Shown here: positions 34,598 through 43,638 of the stretch, in pieces
Layout of the letters: each line of letters opens with the position of its first letter
Numbering within the stretch: position 1 is the stretch's first letter
NCBI RefSeq assembly: GCF_003937945.1
Contig: NZ_RSEC01000032.1
Span: forward strand, 124,001-188,000
DNA length: 64,000 nucleotides
Source of the DNA: Amycolatopsis eburnea
GTDB lineage: Bacteria; Actinomycetota; Actinomycetes; Mycobacteriales; Pseudonocardiaceae
Direction: 5' to 3'
Program-made: the position numbers and the translations under genes
Notes under the pieces: model-generated
Seen by the model: the letters and a program-made list of their open reading frames with translations, nothing else
Database searches by the model: none
Told to the model about the DNA's origin: nothing

Positions 34598-35559
34598 CAG
34601 CGCTTACCCCCGTCGTCCGAACCCGGTGCGGCCGTGCCGAACACCTTGATGAAGATGAAGGCGATGATCGCCACGGTGAGGAAGATCAGCACCGCCATCG
34701 TCGACCCGATCCCGAGGTTGAGCCCCTTGACCAGGTTGTTGTAGGTCTGCATGGAGACCGATCCGGTGTCCTGCGCGCCCGAGGTGAGCACGTAGATGTT
34801 GTCGAAGATGCGGAACGCGTCCAGCGTGCGGAACAGCAGCGCCACCAGGATCGCCGGCTTCATCACCGGCAGCATCACCTTGGTGAACCGCTGCCACGCG
34901 CTCGCGCCGTCCATCGCCGCGGCCTTGAGCAGGTCGTCCGGCACCAGCGCCAGGCCCGCCATCAGCAGCAGCGCCATGAACGGCGTGGTCTTCCACACCT
35001 CGGCGCCGATGATGATGAACAGCGACGGCCACTGCTGGGTGAGCGGTGCCGCGTCGGCGGCCAGCCAGTTCGCCAGGTAGCCGGTCTTCGGCGTCCACGC
35101 GTAGTACCACGAGAACGCCGCGACGACCGTGACGATGCCGTACGGGATCAGCGCGACCGTGCGCACCAGCCCGCGCCCGACGAGCGTCCGGTGCATCACC
35201 AGCGCCAGCGCCATGCCGAGGACGAACTCGATCGCCACCGACACCACGGTGAGGAACATCGTGGTGCCGAACGCGGTCCACCAGTACGAATTGGACAGCA
35301 CGGCCCCGTAGTTGTCGAAGCCGACGAACTCCTGCTGCGCCGGGAACCGGAGGTCGTAGCGCTGCAGCGAAAGCCAGATCGAGTAGAGGATCGGGTAGCC
35401 GGTGACCGCGATCATCACGATGAACGCGGGCGCGCACAGCCAGAGCCCGAGCCGCCGTTCGGCCTTCTTCCCTTCGGAGAGCGCGGGTTTGCCCTTCTTG
35501 TGGGACACGGGTTCCGGGGCGGCGGTGGCCCCCGCCGCGGTCGGGTCCTGGACGGTCAC
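34597..35559 (-). CDS. sugA: SugA-like ABC permease
   Basis: 320 residues. After a 30-residue basic N-terminus six helices follow, with the EAA-like loop [23 protein letters not shown] at 35559 overlaps the lpqY stop by four bases (GTGA), which fixes the start. It is the first permease of the importer. Confidence 0.92.
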   Translation of the reverse strand: MTVQDPTAAGATAAPEPVSHKKGKPALSEGKKAERRLGLWLCAPAFIVMIAVTGYPILYSIWLSLQRYDLRFPAQQEFVGFDNYGAVLSNSYWWTAFGTTMFLTVVSVAIEFVLGMALALVMHRTLVGRGLVRTVALIPYGIVTVVAAFSWYYAWTPKTGYLANWLAADAAPLTQQWPSLFIIIGAEVWKTTPFMALLLMAGLALVPDDLLKAAAMDGASAWQRFTKVMLPVMKPAILVALLFRTLDAFRIFDNIYVLTSGAQDTGSVSMQTYNNLVKGLNLGIGSTMAVLIFLTVAIIAFIFIKVFGTAAPGSDDGGKR

Positions 35560-36878
35560 GGGATCACTCCCTTCGACTGGAGCGCGTCGTTGAGCTGCTC
35601 GCGAAGCTTGTCCGCGGTGGCCTTCGGGTCGATTTCCCCGGGCGGCGAAAGGACTTTCGACATCACGGTCGACATGTTCTGGTACGCCGGGGTCAGCGGC
35701 CGCACCGCCGAGTCCTTGATGGCGTCGATGATCGAGTCGCGCATCGGGTACTTCAGCGCCATGTTCGGGTTGTCGGCGCTCGCCGGCTTCGACGGGTCGA
35801 GCGGCGTGTCGTTGTGGTACACCGATTCGATGGTCGGCGGGACGCCGTCGTTGATCGCCGAGAACTTCTGGTTCTCCGCGTTGCGCAGGCACAGCGCCGC
35901 CTCGAACGCCTCGGGTTTGTGCGCCGACAGCGAGCTGACGGCCAGGTCGTAGCCACCGATCGTGGTCTTGGCCGGCGTGCCGGCCTTCGCCTCGGGGTAG
36001 ACGGCCCACTTCATGTGCGAGACGTCCTGCGGCTTGTCCTTGGCGTAGGAGGCGTAGACGAACGGCCAGTTGAGCTCGAACGCGGCGTCACCGCGCTGGA
36101 ACGCCTGCCGGACGTCATCCTCCTTCGAGTTGGTCAGCGACGGGTCGGTGATCCCCGACGACGCGACCTCCTTGAGCAGGGCCAGCGCCTGCACGGCGCC
36201 GTCGTCCATGACGACCGACTTGCCGTCGTCGGAGACGATGTGCCCGCCCATCGAGTTGACCAGCGTGTTGTAGAAGACGACGAGGCCTTCGTACTGCGCG
36301 CCGGTGAAGACGATGCTGTACGGCTTGCCCTGCGCCTTCAGCTCCTTCGACTTCGCGATCATCTCCTGCCACGTCTTCGGCGGCGCCGGCGTGATCCGGT
36401 CGTCGTACCAGAGCAGCTGGACGTTGGTGTTCTTCGTGGCCGCGTAGAGCTTCCCGTCGTAGGTCGCCGTTTCCAGCGGCCCCTCCAGGACGCCCTGCGT
36501 CGCTTCGGCCTTGTTCTGGTCCTTCCACTCCTCGATCCACCCGGCTTCGGCGAACTCCGAAACCCAGGTCACGTCGAGGCCGAGGACGTCCATCGCGTCG
36601 TCACCCGCGGCGAGCCGCCGCGCCATCTGCAGGCGCTGGTCGTCCGCACCGCGCTGCAGCTTGTTGTAAACGATCTCGTAGCGCCCGCCCGCCGCCTGGT
36701 TGCAGTTGTCGACGACTTTCTGGAAGCTGTCTTCGGGCGCGTAGTAGACGTTGATCTTCAGCCCACCGCCCGATCCGCAACCGGCCAGCAGACCGGTCAC
36801 CAGTGCCCCTGCCCCCAGCAGGACCGCGGCACGGCCGGGCGAGCGCCCCCGTTCGCCCGCGCCGATCCTCTTCCCCAT
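35556..36878 (-). CDS. lpqY: LpqY-like trehalose-binding lipoprotein
   Basis: 440 residues, extracellular solute-binding family 1. Lipobox LLAGC near residue 34 anchors it to the outer face of the membrane. Strand GGLKINVYYAPED and later VLGLDVTWVSEFAEAGW are typical. In M. tuberculosis LpqY delivers trehalose recycled from mycolyl transfer; this organism probably lacks mycolates, so trehalose uptake for nutrition or stress is the likely use. ATG at 36878 follows GAGGAGG. It leads a four-gene operon with tight overlaps. Confidence 0.88.
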   Translation of the reverse strand: MGKRIGAGERGRSPGRAAVLLGAGALVTGLLAGCGSGGGLKINVYYAPEDSFQKVVDNCNQAAGGRYEIVYNKLQRGADDQRLQMARRLAAGDDAMDVLGLDVTWVSEFAEAGWIEEWKDQNKAEATQGVLEGPLETATYDGKLYAATKNTNVQLLWYDDRITPAPPKTWQEMIAKSKELKAQGKPYSIVFTGAQYEGLVVFYNTLVNSMGGHIVSDDGKSVVMDDGAVQALALLKEVASSGITDPSLTNSKEDDVRQAFQRGDAAFELNWPFVYASYAKDKPQDVSHMKWAVYPEAKAGTPAKTTIGGYDLAVSSLSAHKPEAFEAALCLRNAENQKFSAINDGVPPTIESVYHNDTPLDPSKPASADNPNMALKYPMRDSIIDAIKDSAVRPLTPAYQNMSTVMSKVLSPPGEIDPKATADKLREQLNDALQSKGVIP

Positions 36879-36907
36879 AAGGCCTCCTCACCCGCGTGCA
36901 CGCCGGT

Positions 36908-36917
36908 TACCGCGGTA
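36908..36917. promoter_or_regulatory. Palindrome in the lpqY-sugABC promoter region
   Basis: TACCGCGGTA is a 10-bp palindrome 30 bases before the lpqY start, inside GGTTACCGCGGTACC. It may be a repressor site. The rest of the 255-bp space from 36879 to 37133 shows no gene and no other clear element. Confidence 0.35.
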
Positions 36918-37133
36918 CCCGGTGGGCACCGCGACGCGATGAGGCGAACCGCGCCAGCACCCCGACGTGCTAGTGCTCGGGCCGCCGCGCTGATTGGGCG
37001 AGGCCGCCCGACTGGTGTCGGACAACTTATGCCGGGCGATCACACCCCGCAAGCAGTATCGGTAACGATTCAGCCCACCGCGCGCCGAATCGTGATTTTT
37101 CGCTGGTAAGAGCGCGGTTTTAGGGGTTCCGGT

Positions 37134-37652
37134 TCAGGGGTTCGGCTTGAGCGCGAGCTTGGCGAGCAATTCGCGCCCCTGTTCGGCGGAACGCGGCTGG
37201 CACAGGACGTCGTACCGGCCGGCGACGAGCTGGCTCGCCGACGAGAAGTCCCGCCGCCCCCGCGACATGCTGTACCCGATGGCCGCGAACATCAGCCCGG
37301 ACAGCACGCCGAGCACCAGCCCGGTGAGCAGCTGCAGCGCGAAGCCCTGGTTGACGAACAGCCCGAGCAGCAGCCCCGCGAACAGCCCGAACCACGCACC
37401 GGACACGGCGCCGGTCCCGAGCACGCGCCCCCACGACAGCTTCCCGATGACGCGTTCGACGAGCATCAGGTCGACGCCGACGATGGTGACGTCGGAGACG
37501 GAGAACTCGCTGTCGGCGAGGAAGTCGACGGCCTGCTGCGCCTCGCCGTAGGTCGCGTACGACCCGATCGGCCAGCCGGTCGGCGGGGTCGGCAGCCGTG
37601 GCAGGTTGCCGGGCGCCCGGTTCCCGCCGAAGGGACTACTCACCATCATCAC
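37134..37652 (-). CDS. General stress protein 17M-like membrane protein
   Basis: 172 residues. An N-terminal alpha/beta domain (IGSYATYGEAQQAVDFLAD, VTIVGVDL) is followed by two glycine-rich membrane helices (WFGLFAGLLLGLFV, LVLGVLSGLMFAAIGY) and a C-terminal domain. This matches the general stress protein family and the Rv1234 position next to lpqY. Three ATG codons in a row make the exact start uncertain. Confidence 0.82.
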   Translation of the reverse strand: MMMVSSPFGGNRAPGNLPRLPTPPTGWPIGSYATYGEAQQAVDFLADSEFSVSDVTIVGVDLMLVERVIGKLSWGRVLGTGAVSGAWFGLFAGLLLGLFVNQGFALQLLTGLVLGVLSGLMFAAIGYSMSRGRRDFSSASQLVAGRYDVLCQPRSAEQGRELLAKLALKPNP

Positions 37653-37795
37653 CTGCGCACTCGTGGGTCTCGGGCGTCCATCTTGTCAAGAACACCCGGA
37701 CGGTGCGAGCCGCTTACCCCGAAAGGCCGGGCGCGGGGCTTCACCTCGTGAAGCGGCGGCCGGCGACGCTGACCGAGCAGGAGATCACCAGACCT

Positions 37796-37860
37796 CCCCC
37801 GCCCCTCGTCCTCGCCGCTCTTCAGCCGGCGGCTGAACACTCCGCGAGGAGGGGCGGGGG
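37796..37860. repeat. Large GC-rich hairpin in a gene-free region
   Basis: Arms CCCCCGCCCCTC (37796-37807) and GAGGGGCGGGGG (37849-37860) enclose the inner palindrome TTCAGCCGGCGGCTGAA (37821-37837). The region 37653-38178 has no gene; this hairpin and the next element account for much of it. Confidence 0.75.
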
Positions 37861-37960
37861 ATGTCGGGCCCTCTTCGGGCGGAAAAGATGTCCTCGCCGG
37901 ACGGGCAGGCTCTGGGATGACCTTGGCTTTCGCTGTTCCGTCACCTTGTGGACGTGGTCG

Positions 37961-38104
37961 CTGGGTGGTCATCCCGTCGCCTGATCGAGGCCTATCACTT
38001 TGAGCCGGGCCCGCAAGCTTGCGTAGTTCTCTCGCGTTGGTCTGTGTGTTGCGGGCCCGGCTCAAAGTGATTTGACGGCCTCAGGCGACGGGATGACCAC
38101 CCAG
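37961..38104. repeat. 144-bp element with two nested perfect inverted arms
   Basis: Outer arms of 24 bp at 37961-37984 and 38081-38104 (starting CTGGGTGGTCATCCCG) and inner arms of 23 bp at 37994-38016 and 38049-38071 (starting ATCACTTTGAGCCGG) are both perfect. The loop is 38017-38048. No reading frame is evident. The form resembles a MITE or a long RNA hairpin. No second copy is seen in the window. Confidence 0.85.
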
Positions 38105-38152
38105 CCCTTTTCATGCCCGTGGTCCATTTGTCGACACGGCGACAATCGTGCC

Positions 38153-38178
38153 CCGTAGCTTTCACGTGAAAGCTACGG
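38153..38178. repeat. Family D palindrome D3
   Basis: A perfect 26-bp palindrome (half CCGTAGCTTTCAC) sharing the CTTTCACGTGAAAG core with 4832-4888. It ends one base before the acyl-CoA dehydrogenase stop, so it probably terminates that gene. Confidence 0.85.
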
Positions 38179-39375
38179 TCAGCTCCGGGACTTGTACTCC
38201 CGCAGGAGGCCGCGGCTGATGATCGTCTTCTGGATCTCGCTCGTGCCCTCGCCGATCAGCAGGAACGGCGCTTCGCGCATCAGGCGCTCGATCTCGTACT
38301 CCTTCGAGTACCCGTAGCCGCCGTGGATGCGGAACGCGTCCTGCGTGACCTCCGCGCAGTACTCCGAAGCGATCAGCTTGGCCATGCCGGCTTCGACGTC
38401 GTTGCGCTCGCCCGAATCCTTCAACCGGGCCGCGTTCACCATCATCAGGTGGGCCGCTTCGACCTTCGTCGCCATCTCGGCCAGCTTGAACGCCACCGCC
38501 TGGTGCTCGGCGATCGCCTTGCCGAACGTCTTGCGCTGCTGGGCGTACTCCACCGCCAGCTCGAACGCGCGGATCGCGATGCCGCACGCCCGGGCCGCGA
38601 CGTTCACGCGGCCGACCTCGACACCGTCCATCATGTACGCGAAGCCCTTGCCCGGGGCCTCACCGAGGACCATGTCCGCGCCGATCTTGTAGCCGTCGAA
38701 GACCGCTTCGGTCGTGTCGACGCCCTTGTAGCCCATCTTGTCGATCTTGCCGGGGATGGTCAGGCCCGGTGCCACCTCGCCGAAGCCCTCCGGCTTCTCC
38801 ACGAGGAACGTCGTGAGGTTCTGGTGGGCCTTCTCGGCGCCTTCGTCCGTCTTGACGAGCAGCGCGATCAGGTTGGACGAGCCGCCGTTCGTCAGCCACA
38901 TCTTCGAGCCGTCGATGACGTAGCCGTCGCCGTCCCTGCGCGCGCGGGTCTTGATCGCGGCGACGTCCGAGCCGAGGTCGGGCTCCGACATCGAGAACGA
39001 GCCGCGGACTTCGCCGGTGGCCATGCGCGGCAGGAAGTGCTGCTTCTGCGCCTCCGTGCCGTGGCGGGAGATCATGTGCGCCACGATGAAGTGGGTGTTG
39101 ATCACGCCGGACACGCTCATCCAGCCCCGCGCGATCTCCTCGACGACCAGCGCGTACGTCAGCAGCGACTCGCCGAGCCCGCCGTACTCCTCCGGGATGG
39201 TGATCCCGAACAGGCCCATCTCCTTCATGCCCTCGACGATGTCCGCCGGGTAGGTGTCGGAGTGCTCGAGCTCCTGCGCGTGCGGGATGACCTCCTTGTC
39301 CACGAACTGGCGGACGGTGGCGAGGATCTCCGACTGCACGTCGGTGAGGCCGGCGGTCTGGGCGAGACGGGCCAT
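38179..39375 (-). CDS. Acyl-CoA dehydrogenase
   Basis: 398 residues. Flavin and substrate signatures: SFSMSEPDLGSDVAAIKT, WLTNGGSSN, VEVGRVNVAARACG, and DAFRIHGGYGYSKEYEIER with the catalytic-glutamate region (LIGEGTSEIQ). It oxidises acyl-CoA to enoyl-CoA with FAD. ATG at 39375 is preceded by GGGAG. It stands alone; substrate length or branching cannot be read. Confidence 0.93.
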   Translation of the reverse strand: MARLAQTAGLTDVQSEILATVRQFVDKEVIPHAQELEHSDTYPADIVEGMKEMGLFGITIPEEYGGLGESLLTYALVVEEIARGWMSVSGVINTHFIVAHMISRHGTEAQKQHFLPRMATGEVRGSFSMSEPDLGSDVAAIKTRARRDGDGYVIDGSKMWLTNGGSSNLIALLVKTDEGAEKAHQNLTTFLVEKPEGFGEVAPGLTIPGKIDKMGYKGVDTTEAVFDGYKIGADMVLGEAPGKGFAYMMDGVEVGRVNVAARACGIAIRAFELAVEYAQQRKTFGKAIAEHQAVAFKLAEMATKVEAAHLMMVNAARLKDSGERNDVEAGMAKLIASEYCAEVTQDAFRIHGGYGYSKEYEIERLMREAPFLLIGEGTSEIQKTIISRGLLREYKSRS

Positions 39376-39506
39376 CACGGCTCCCTTTCCGGAATACGAC
39401 GCCGCTCCCGGCGCTGGGTTACCGGTGAGTATGACCCGAAAACCCGGACCCTGCTATGAGGGCGCTCACGATTCCCGCCGTAGAGTGCGGCGCGGAGGGG
39501 AGCACC

Positions 39507-39869
39507 ATGACGTATCCGCAGGACCCGAACAACCCGTACGGCCAGCAGCAGTACGGCTACCAGCAGCCCGGCTACCCGCAGTACCCCGGCTACCCGGGCT
39601 ACGCCGGCGGGCCGCGGCAGCCCCAGGAAGGCTCCGGCCTCGCGGTCGGGTCGCTGGTCTGCTCGGTCCTCGGGCTCGTGCTGTGCTTCGCCGTCGGCAT
39701 CGCCGGCATCATCATGGGGCACATCGCCTACGGCAAGGCCAAGCGCGGCGTCGCCGACGGCCAGGGCCTCGCGCTGGCGGGGATCATCATCGGCTACTGC
39801 GCGGTCGCGCTGAACATCGGGCTGCTCGCCCTCTTCCTCGGCATCGGCGCGATCGGCGCCTGGAGCTAG
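39507..39869 (+). CDS. DUF4190 small membrane protein
   Basis: 120 residues. A Pro/Tyr/Gln-rich tail (QQYGYQQPGYPQYPGYPGY) is followed by two helices around LVCSVLGLVLCFAVGIAGIIMGHIAYGKA, the DUF4190 pattern. Function is unknown. ATG at 39507 follows GGAGGGG. A paralogue lies 34 bp downstream. Confidence 0.85.
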   Translation: MTYPQDPNNPYGQQQYGYQQPGYPQYPGYPGYAGGPRQPQEGSGLAVGSLVCSVLGLVLCFAVGIAGIIMGHIAYGKAKRGVADGQGLALAGIIIGYCAVALNIGLLALFLGIGAIGAWS

Positions 39870-39903
39870 CCTTGGCTTCCCGCACGCACCGAGGGGACCC
39901 GTC

Positions 39904-40497
39904 ATGACCGACCCGTCCGGGGACAAGGACCGTCCGGCCACCGACCCGACCGCGGCCTACGACCCGCCACCGCCCGCGGACCCGCCGTCCTACGAGCCGG
40001 CGACGTACGACCCGCCCGGGGGCGACGCCACGCTCGCCGACACCACGGTCGCGGACACGCCGGTGGCTCCCGAGCCGCCCGAGCCGCTGCCGCCCGGCTC
40101 GTTCGAAACGCCGGCCGCGCACATCCCCGGCACGCCCTACGCCGCCCCCGGCCAGCCGGTGTACACGCCGCCCGCCTACCCGCAGCAGCCGTACGCGCAG
40201 TACCCGTCGTACGTGACGCCGCCGCAGTACGCGCCGTACGGGAACGTCGCCCGCGGGCAGGACAACGCGCTGGCGATCGGCGCGCTGGTCTGCTCGATCC
40301 TCGGCTTCTGCTCCGGCGTCACGGCGATCGCCGGGCTGGTCATGGGCCACATCGCGCTGAGCAAGTCGAACCGCGGCGAAGCGGGCGGCCGCGGCCTGGC
40401 CACGGCCGCCGTGATCGTCGGCTACGTCGTCGTCGCGCTGTGGGTCGGGTTCTTCACCACGTTGATCGTGCTGAGCGCGAACGGGCAGCTCACCTAG
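39904..40497 (+). CDS. DUF4190 membrane protein, paralogue with longer tail
   Basis: 197 residues. A proline-rich N-terminus of about 115 residues (PPPPADPPSYEPATYDPPG) precedes the same two-helix domain, ALVCSILGFCSGVTAIAGLVMGHIAL. It is probably co-transcribed with the preceding paralogue. Its end overlaps the convergent SPFH gene by four bases. Confidence 0.85.
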   Translation: MTDPSGDKDRPATDPTAAYDPPPPADPPSYEPATYDPPGGDATLADTTVADTPVAPEPPEPLPPGSFETPAAHIPGTPYAAPGQPVYTPPAYPQQPYAQYPSYVTPPQYAPYGNVARGQDNALAIGALVCSILGFCSGVTAIAGLVMGHIALSKSNRGEAGGRGLATAAVIVGYVVVALWVGFFTTLIVLSANGQLT

Positions 40498-41345
40498 TCC
40501 GGCAGGACCGCGTCGCCCGGGCTGCGCGGTGCCGGGGTCGCGTGGCCGTTGACCTCCGGCTTGGCCTCGGCCGGCGGTTCCGGCGGCGCGGGCTTCGGGG
40601 TCTGGGCGTCCAGGAACCGCAGCAGCTCCACCGGGAACGGCAGCACCAGCGTCGAGTTCTTCTCCGACGACACCTGCACGACGGTCTCCAGCAGCCGCAG
40701 CTGCAGCGCCGAAGGGGTGTCGGCCATCGTCGCCGCGGCCTGCGCGAGCTTGTGCGACGCCTGCAGCTCGCCGTCGGCGGAGATGACGCGCGCGCGTCGT
40801 TCCCGCTCCGCCTCGGCCTGGCGCGACATCGACCGCTTCATCGCCTCCGGCAGCGCGACGTCCTTGATCTCGACGCGGTCGATGTGGATGCCCCAGTCCA
40901 GCGCGGGGCTGTCGATCATCAGCTCCAGGCCCTCGTTGAGCCGCTCGCGGTTGGAGAGCAGGTCGTCGAGGTCGCTCTTGCCGATGATCGAGCGCAGCGA
41001 CGTCTGCGCGACCTGGCCGACCGCCGACCGGTAGTCCTGGACGTTGACCGCCGCGACGATCGGGTCGATGACCTTGAAGTAGACGACGGCGTCGACCCGG
41101 ACGGTGACGTTGTCGCGGGTGATGCCGTCCTGGGCCGGGATCGGCATGGTGACGATCTGCATGTTGACCTTCTGGATGCGGTCCGCGAACGGCACCAGCA
41201 CCGCCAGCCCCGGTTCCCGCACCTTCGCCCGCACCCGGCCGAACCGGAAGACGAGCCCGCGTTCGTACTGCTTCACGACGCGCACGCTGGCCGCGAGCCA
41301 GGCTCCGCCCGCGACGACGACCGCGCTGAGGACCTCCACCACCAT
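40494..41345 (-). CDS. SPFH/stomatin-like (slipin) membrane protein
   Basis: 283 residues. An N-terminal membrane helix (VLSAVVVAGGAWLAA) precedes an SPFH domain with VVKQYERGLVFRFGRV, ITRDNVTVRVDAVVYFKVID and ALPEAMKRSMSRQAEAERERRA, then a proline-rich tail. These proteins oligomerise in membrane microdomains. No NfeD partner is adjacent. ATG at 41345 follows GGGGAG. Confidence 0.9.
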   Translation of the reverse strand: MVVEVLSAVVVAGGAWLAASVRVVKQYERGLVFRFGRVRAKVREPGLAVLVPFADRIQKVNMQIVTMPIPAQDGITRDNVTVRVDAVVYFKVIDPIVAAVNVQDYRSAVGQVAQTSLRSIIGKSDLDDLLSNRERLNEGLELMIDSPALDWGIHIDRVEIKDVALPEAMKRSMSRQAEAERERRARVISADGELQASHKLAQAAATMADTPSALQLRLLETVVQVSSEKNSTLVLPFPVELLRFLDAQTPKPAPPEPPAEAKPEVNGHATPAPRSPGDAVLPD

Positions 41346-41441
41346 GGCTGCTCCCCGGGGTTGCGTTTTCCCCTGAAAACCCAGCGTACGCCCGCCGCGC
41401 CGACGACGAAACGCGGTGGACGGGACCGCCAGACTGGGGTG

Positions 41442-42350
41442 GTGAACGATCTCCGCGTCCCGCCGCTGTTCGCCGCTCGCGCGCCCCGGGTGCTCGGCCC
41501 CGAGGCCGTCCCGTGGCTGGCGGCCTTGCCCGGCCTCGCCGCCGGGTACGCGCGGAAGTGGGGGCTGACGTTCGAGGGCGAGGCGATGCACGGCTACGTC
41601 GGCGTGGCGCAGCCCGCGCGCCTGCCCGACGGGACGCCGGTGGTGCTGAAGCTCGGCTGGCGCGACGAAGAGTCGGCCGACGAGCCGCTCGCACTGTCCA
41701 CATGGGCCGGTCGGGGTGCGGTGCTGCTGCTGGAGTCCGCGCCCGAGGACGGCGTCCTGCTGCTCGAACGGCTCGACCCGGACCGGACCCTCGACGACCT
41801 CCCGCTGCGCGAAGCGATCCCGCTCATCGGCGGCCTCGCGCGCCGGCTCGCCGTGCCCGCGCCGTCGTCGATGCGGCGGCGGCTGCGCGCCGAAGCCGAG
41901 CGCCTCGCCGAGGAACTCCCCCGCCGGTGGGCCGAGCTGGGCGAGCCGTTCGAGAAGCGGCTGGTCGACGACGCCGTCGCGATCTGCCGCGAGCTGGGCC
42001 CGGACGCGGGTGAGCTGCTGGTGAACGAGGACCTGCACTTCGAGAACGTCCTCGCGGGCACGCGCGAGCCGTGGCTGGTGATCGACCCCAAGCCGCTGGC
42101 GGGCGACCTCGAGTGGGGTGTCATCCCGTTGTTCTGGAACCGCTTCACCGAGTCCACACTGGACGAACGGTTCGCGCTGATCGTCGCCTCGCACGAGCTG
42201 GACGCCTCGAAGGCGCGGGCGTGGACGCTCGTGCGCGCGGTGCAGAACTGGATCTGGATGATCGAGGAGCTCGCCGGGACCGGCGAGGACAGCGACGACC
42301 CGGCCTTCGTCACAGTGGCGGAAATCGCTCCCTGGGCAGCCAGCCGATAG
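41442..42350 (+). CDS. APH(6)/hydroxyurea-type phosphotransferase
   Basis: 302 residues of the aminoglycoside/hydroxyurea kinase group. VVLKLGWRDEES is the ATP-lysine strand; the catalytic loop is NEDLHFENVLAG and the metal loop VIDPKPLAGDLEWG. Both aspartates are present. It could phosphorylate a streptomycin-like or other small molecule, but many homologues do not confer resistance. GTG at 41442 (or 41439). It ends ten bases before the MgtE-like gene, so it may lead that operon. Confidence 0.82.
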   Translation: MNDLRVPPLFAARAPRVLGPEAVPWLAALPGLAAGYARKWGLTFEGEAMHGYVGVAQPARLPDGTPVVLKLGWRDEESADEPLALSTWAGRGAVLLLESAPEDGVLLLERLDPDRTLDDLPLREAIPLIGGLARRLAVPAPSSMRRRLRAEAERLAEELPRRWAELGEPFEKRLVDDAVAICRELGPDAGELLVNEDLHFENVLAGTREPWLVIDPKPLAGDLEWGVIPLFWNRFTESTLDERFALIVASHELDASKARAWTLVRAVQNWIWMIEELAGTGEDSDDPAFVTVAEIAPWAASR

Positions 42351-42360
42351 TGTCAGCGCC

Positions 42361-43638
42361 ATGGCCTCGGTCAACAGGGTTTTCGCAGCTCAGCTGTCCG
42401 GCTTGCCGGTGTTCGGCCCGGATGGCGAGTCGATCGGGCGGGTCCGCGACCTGGTGGCCGGGCTGCGGCTGGACGCGCAGCCGCCGCGGATCCTCGGCCT
42501 GGTCGTCGAGCTGAGCACGCGGCGGCGCGTCTTCGTGCCGATGCTGCGGGTCACCGGGATCGAGCCGACCGCCGTGACGCTCGCCACCGGCTCGGTCAAC
42601 ATGCGCCAGTTCGTCCAGCGGCCCAACGAGGTGCTGGTGCTCGGCCAGCTGCTCGACGCGCACGCCACGCTGACCGCGTCCGGCACCCGGATCACCGTCG
42701 TCGACGCCGGGATGGAGCCGACCCGCACCCGCGACTGGGTGCTGGCCAAGCTGGCCATCCGGGAACGGCGGGGCGGGCTGGGCCGCCGCCGCTCGACGAT
42801 GCAGGTGCTGCCGTGGCCGGAGGTCTCCGGGCTGGGACTGGCCGACCTCGGCGCGCAGCCCCAGGGCGCCGGCCAGCTGCTCATGCTGTTCGACACCATG
42901 CGACCGGCCGACATTGCCGCGACCGTGCGCGACCTGCCGCTCAAGCGGCGCCACGAGGTCGCCGACGCGATGGACGACGAGCGCCTCGCCGACGTCATCG
43001 AAGAGCTGCCGGACGACGACCAGAAGGAGCTGCTGGCCTACCTGGCCGAGGAGCGCGCCGCCGACGTCCTGGAGGCGATGAACCCGGACGACGCGGCCGA
43101 CCTGCTGGCCGAGCTGGCCCCGGCCGACCAGAGCCGGCTGCTGGAGCTGATGGAGCCGGAGGAGTCCGCGCCGGTCAAGCGGCTGCTGAAGTACTCGTCG
43201 GACACCGCGGGCGGCCTGATGACGCCGGAGCCGGTGGTGCTCACGCCGGACACGACGATCGCGGAGGCGCTGGCCCACATCCGCAACCCCGAGCTGCCCC
43301 CGGCGCTGGCCAGCATGGTGTTCGTCTGCCGGCCGCCGACCGCGACGCCGACCGGGCGCTACGTCGGCGTCGTCCACTTCCAGCGCCTGCTGCGCGAGCC
43401 GCCGGCGGAACTGGTGGCCAGCGCCGTCGACACCGGGCTGCCGCCGCTGAAACCGGGCGCGTCGCTGGCCGAGGTCACGCGGTACTTCGCGGCGTACAAC
43501 CTGACCTGCGGGCCGGTCGTCGACACCGACGACCACCTGATCGGCGCGGTGACCGTCGACGACGTCCTCGACCACCTGCTGCCCGAGGACTGGCGCGAGA
43601 CCGGGCTGCACGACACCTTGGAGGAACACCGTGCCTGA
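42361..43638 (+). CDS. MgtE-like cytoplasmic protein without the channel domain (Rv1232c-like)
   Basis: 425 residues. A PRC-barrel-like N-terminus (LSGLPVFGPDGESIGRVRDL) leads to the MgtE N domain of helical repeats (LPLKRRHEVADAMDDERLADVIEELPDDD) and a CBS pair (GGLMTPEPVVLTPDTTIAEA, GAVTVDDVLDHLLPEDW). The five-helix MgtE channel is absent, so it is a soluble sensor rather than a transporter. It overlaps the DUF1003 gene by eight bases. Confidence 0.87.
   Translation: MASVNRVFAAQLSGLPVFGPDGESIGRVRDLVAGLRLDAQPPRILGLVVELSTRRRVFVPMLRVTGIEPTAVTLATGSVNMRQFVQRPNEVLVLGQLLDAHATLTASGTRITVVDAGMEPTRTRDWVLAKLAIRERRGGLGRRRSTMQVLPWPEVSGLGLADLGAQPQGAGQLLMLFDTMRPADIAATVRDLPLKRRHEVADAMDDERLADVIEELPDDDQKELLAYLAEERAADVLEAMNPDDAADLLAELAPADQSRLLELMEPEESAPVKRLLKYSSDTAGGLMTPEPVVLTPDTTIAEALAHIRNPELPPALASMVFVCRPPTATPTGRYVGVVHFQRLLREPPAELVASAVDTGLPPLKPGASLAEVTRYFAAYNLTCGPVVDTDDHLIGAVTVDDVLDHLLPEDWRETGLHDTLEEHRA

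Noticed and set aside
37653..38178. Hidden gene in the 526-bp gap
   Set aside because: Short frames here coincide with hairpins and lack a ribosome site or coding bias. It is described as structured non-coding DNA.
41442..42350. Aminoglycoside resistance gene
   Set aside because: The kinase motifs fit the family, but it lies in a conserved housekeeping stretch and no antibiotic cluster is near, so resistance is not claimed.
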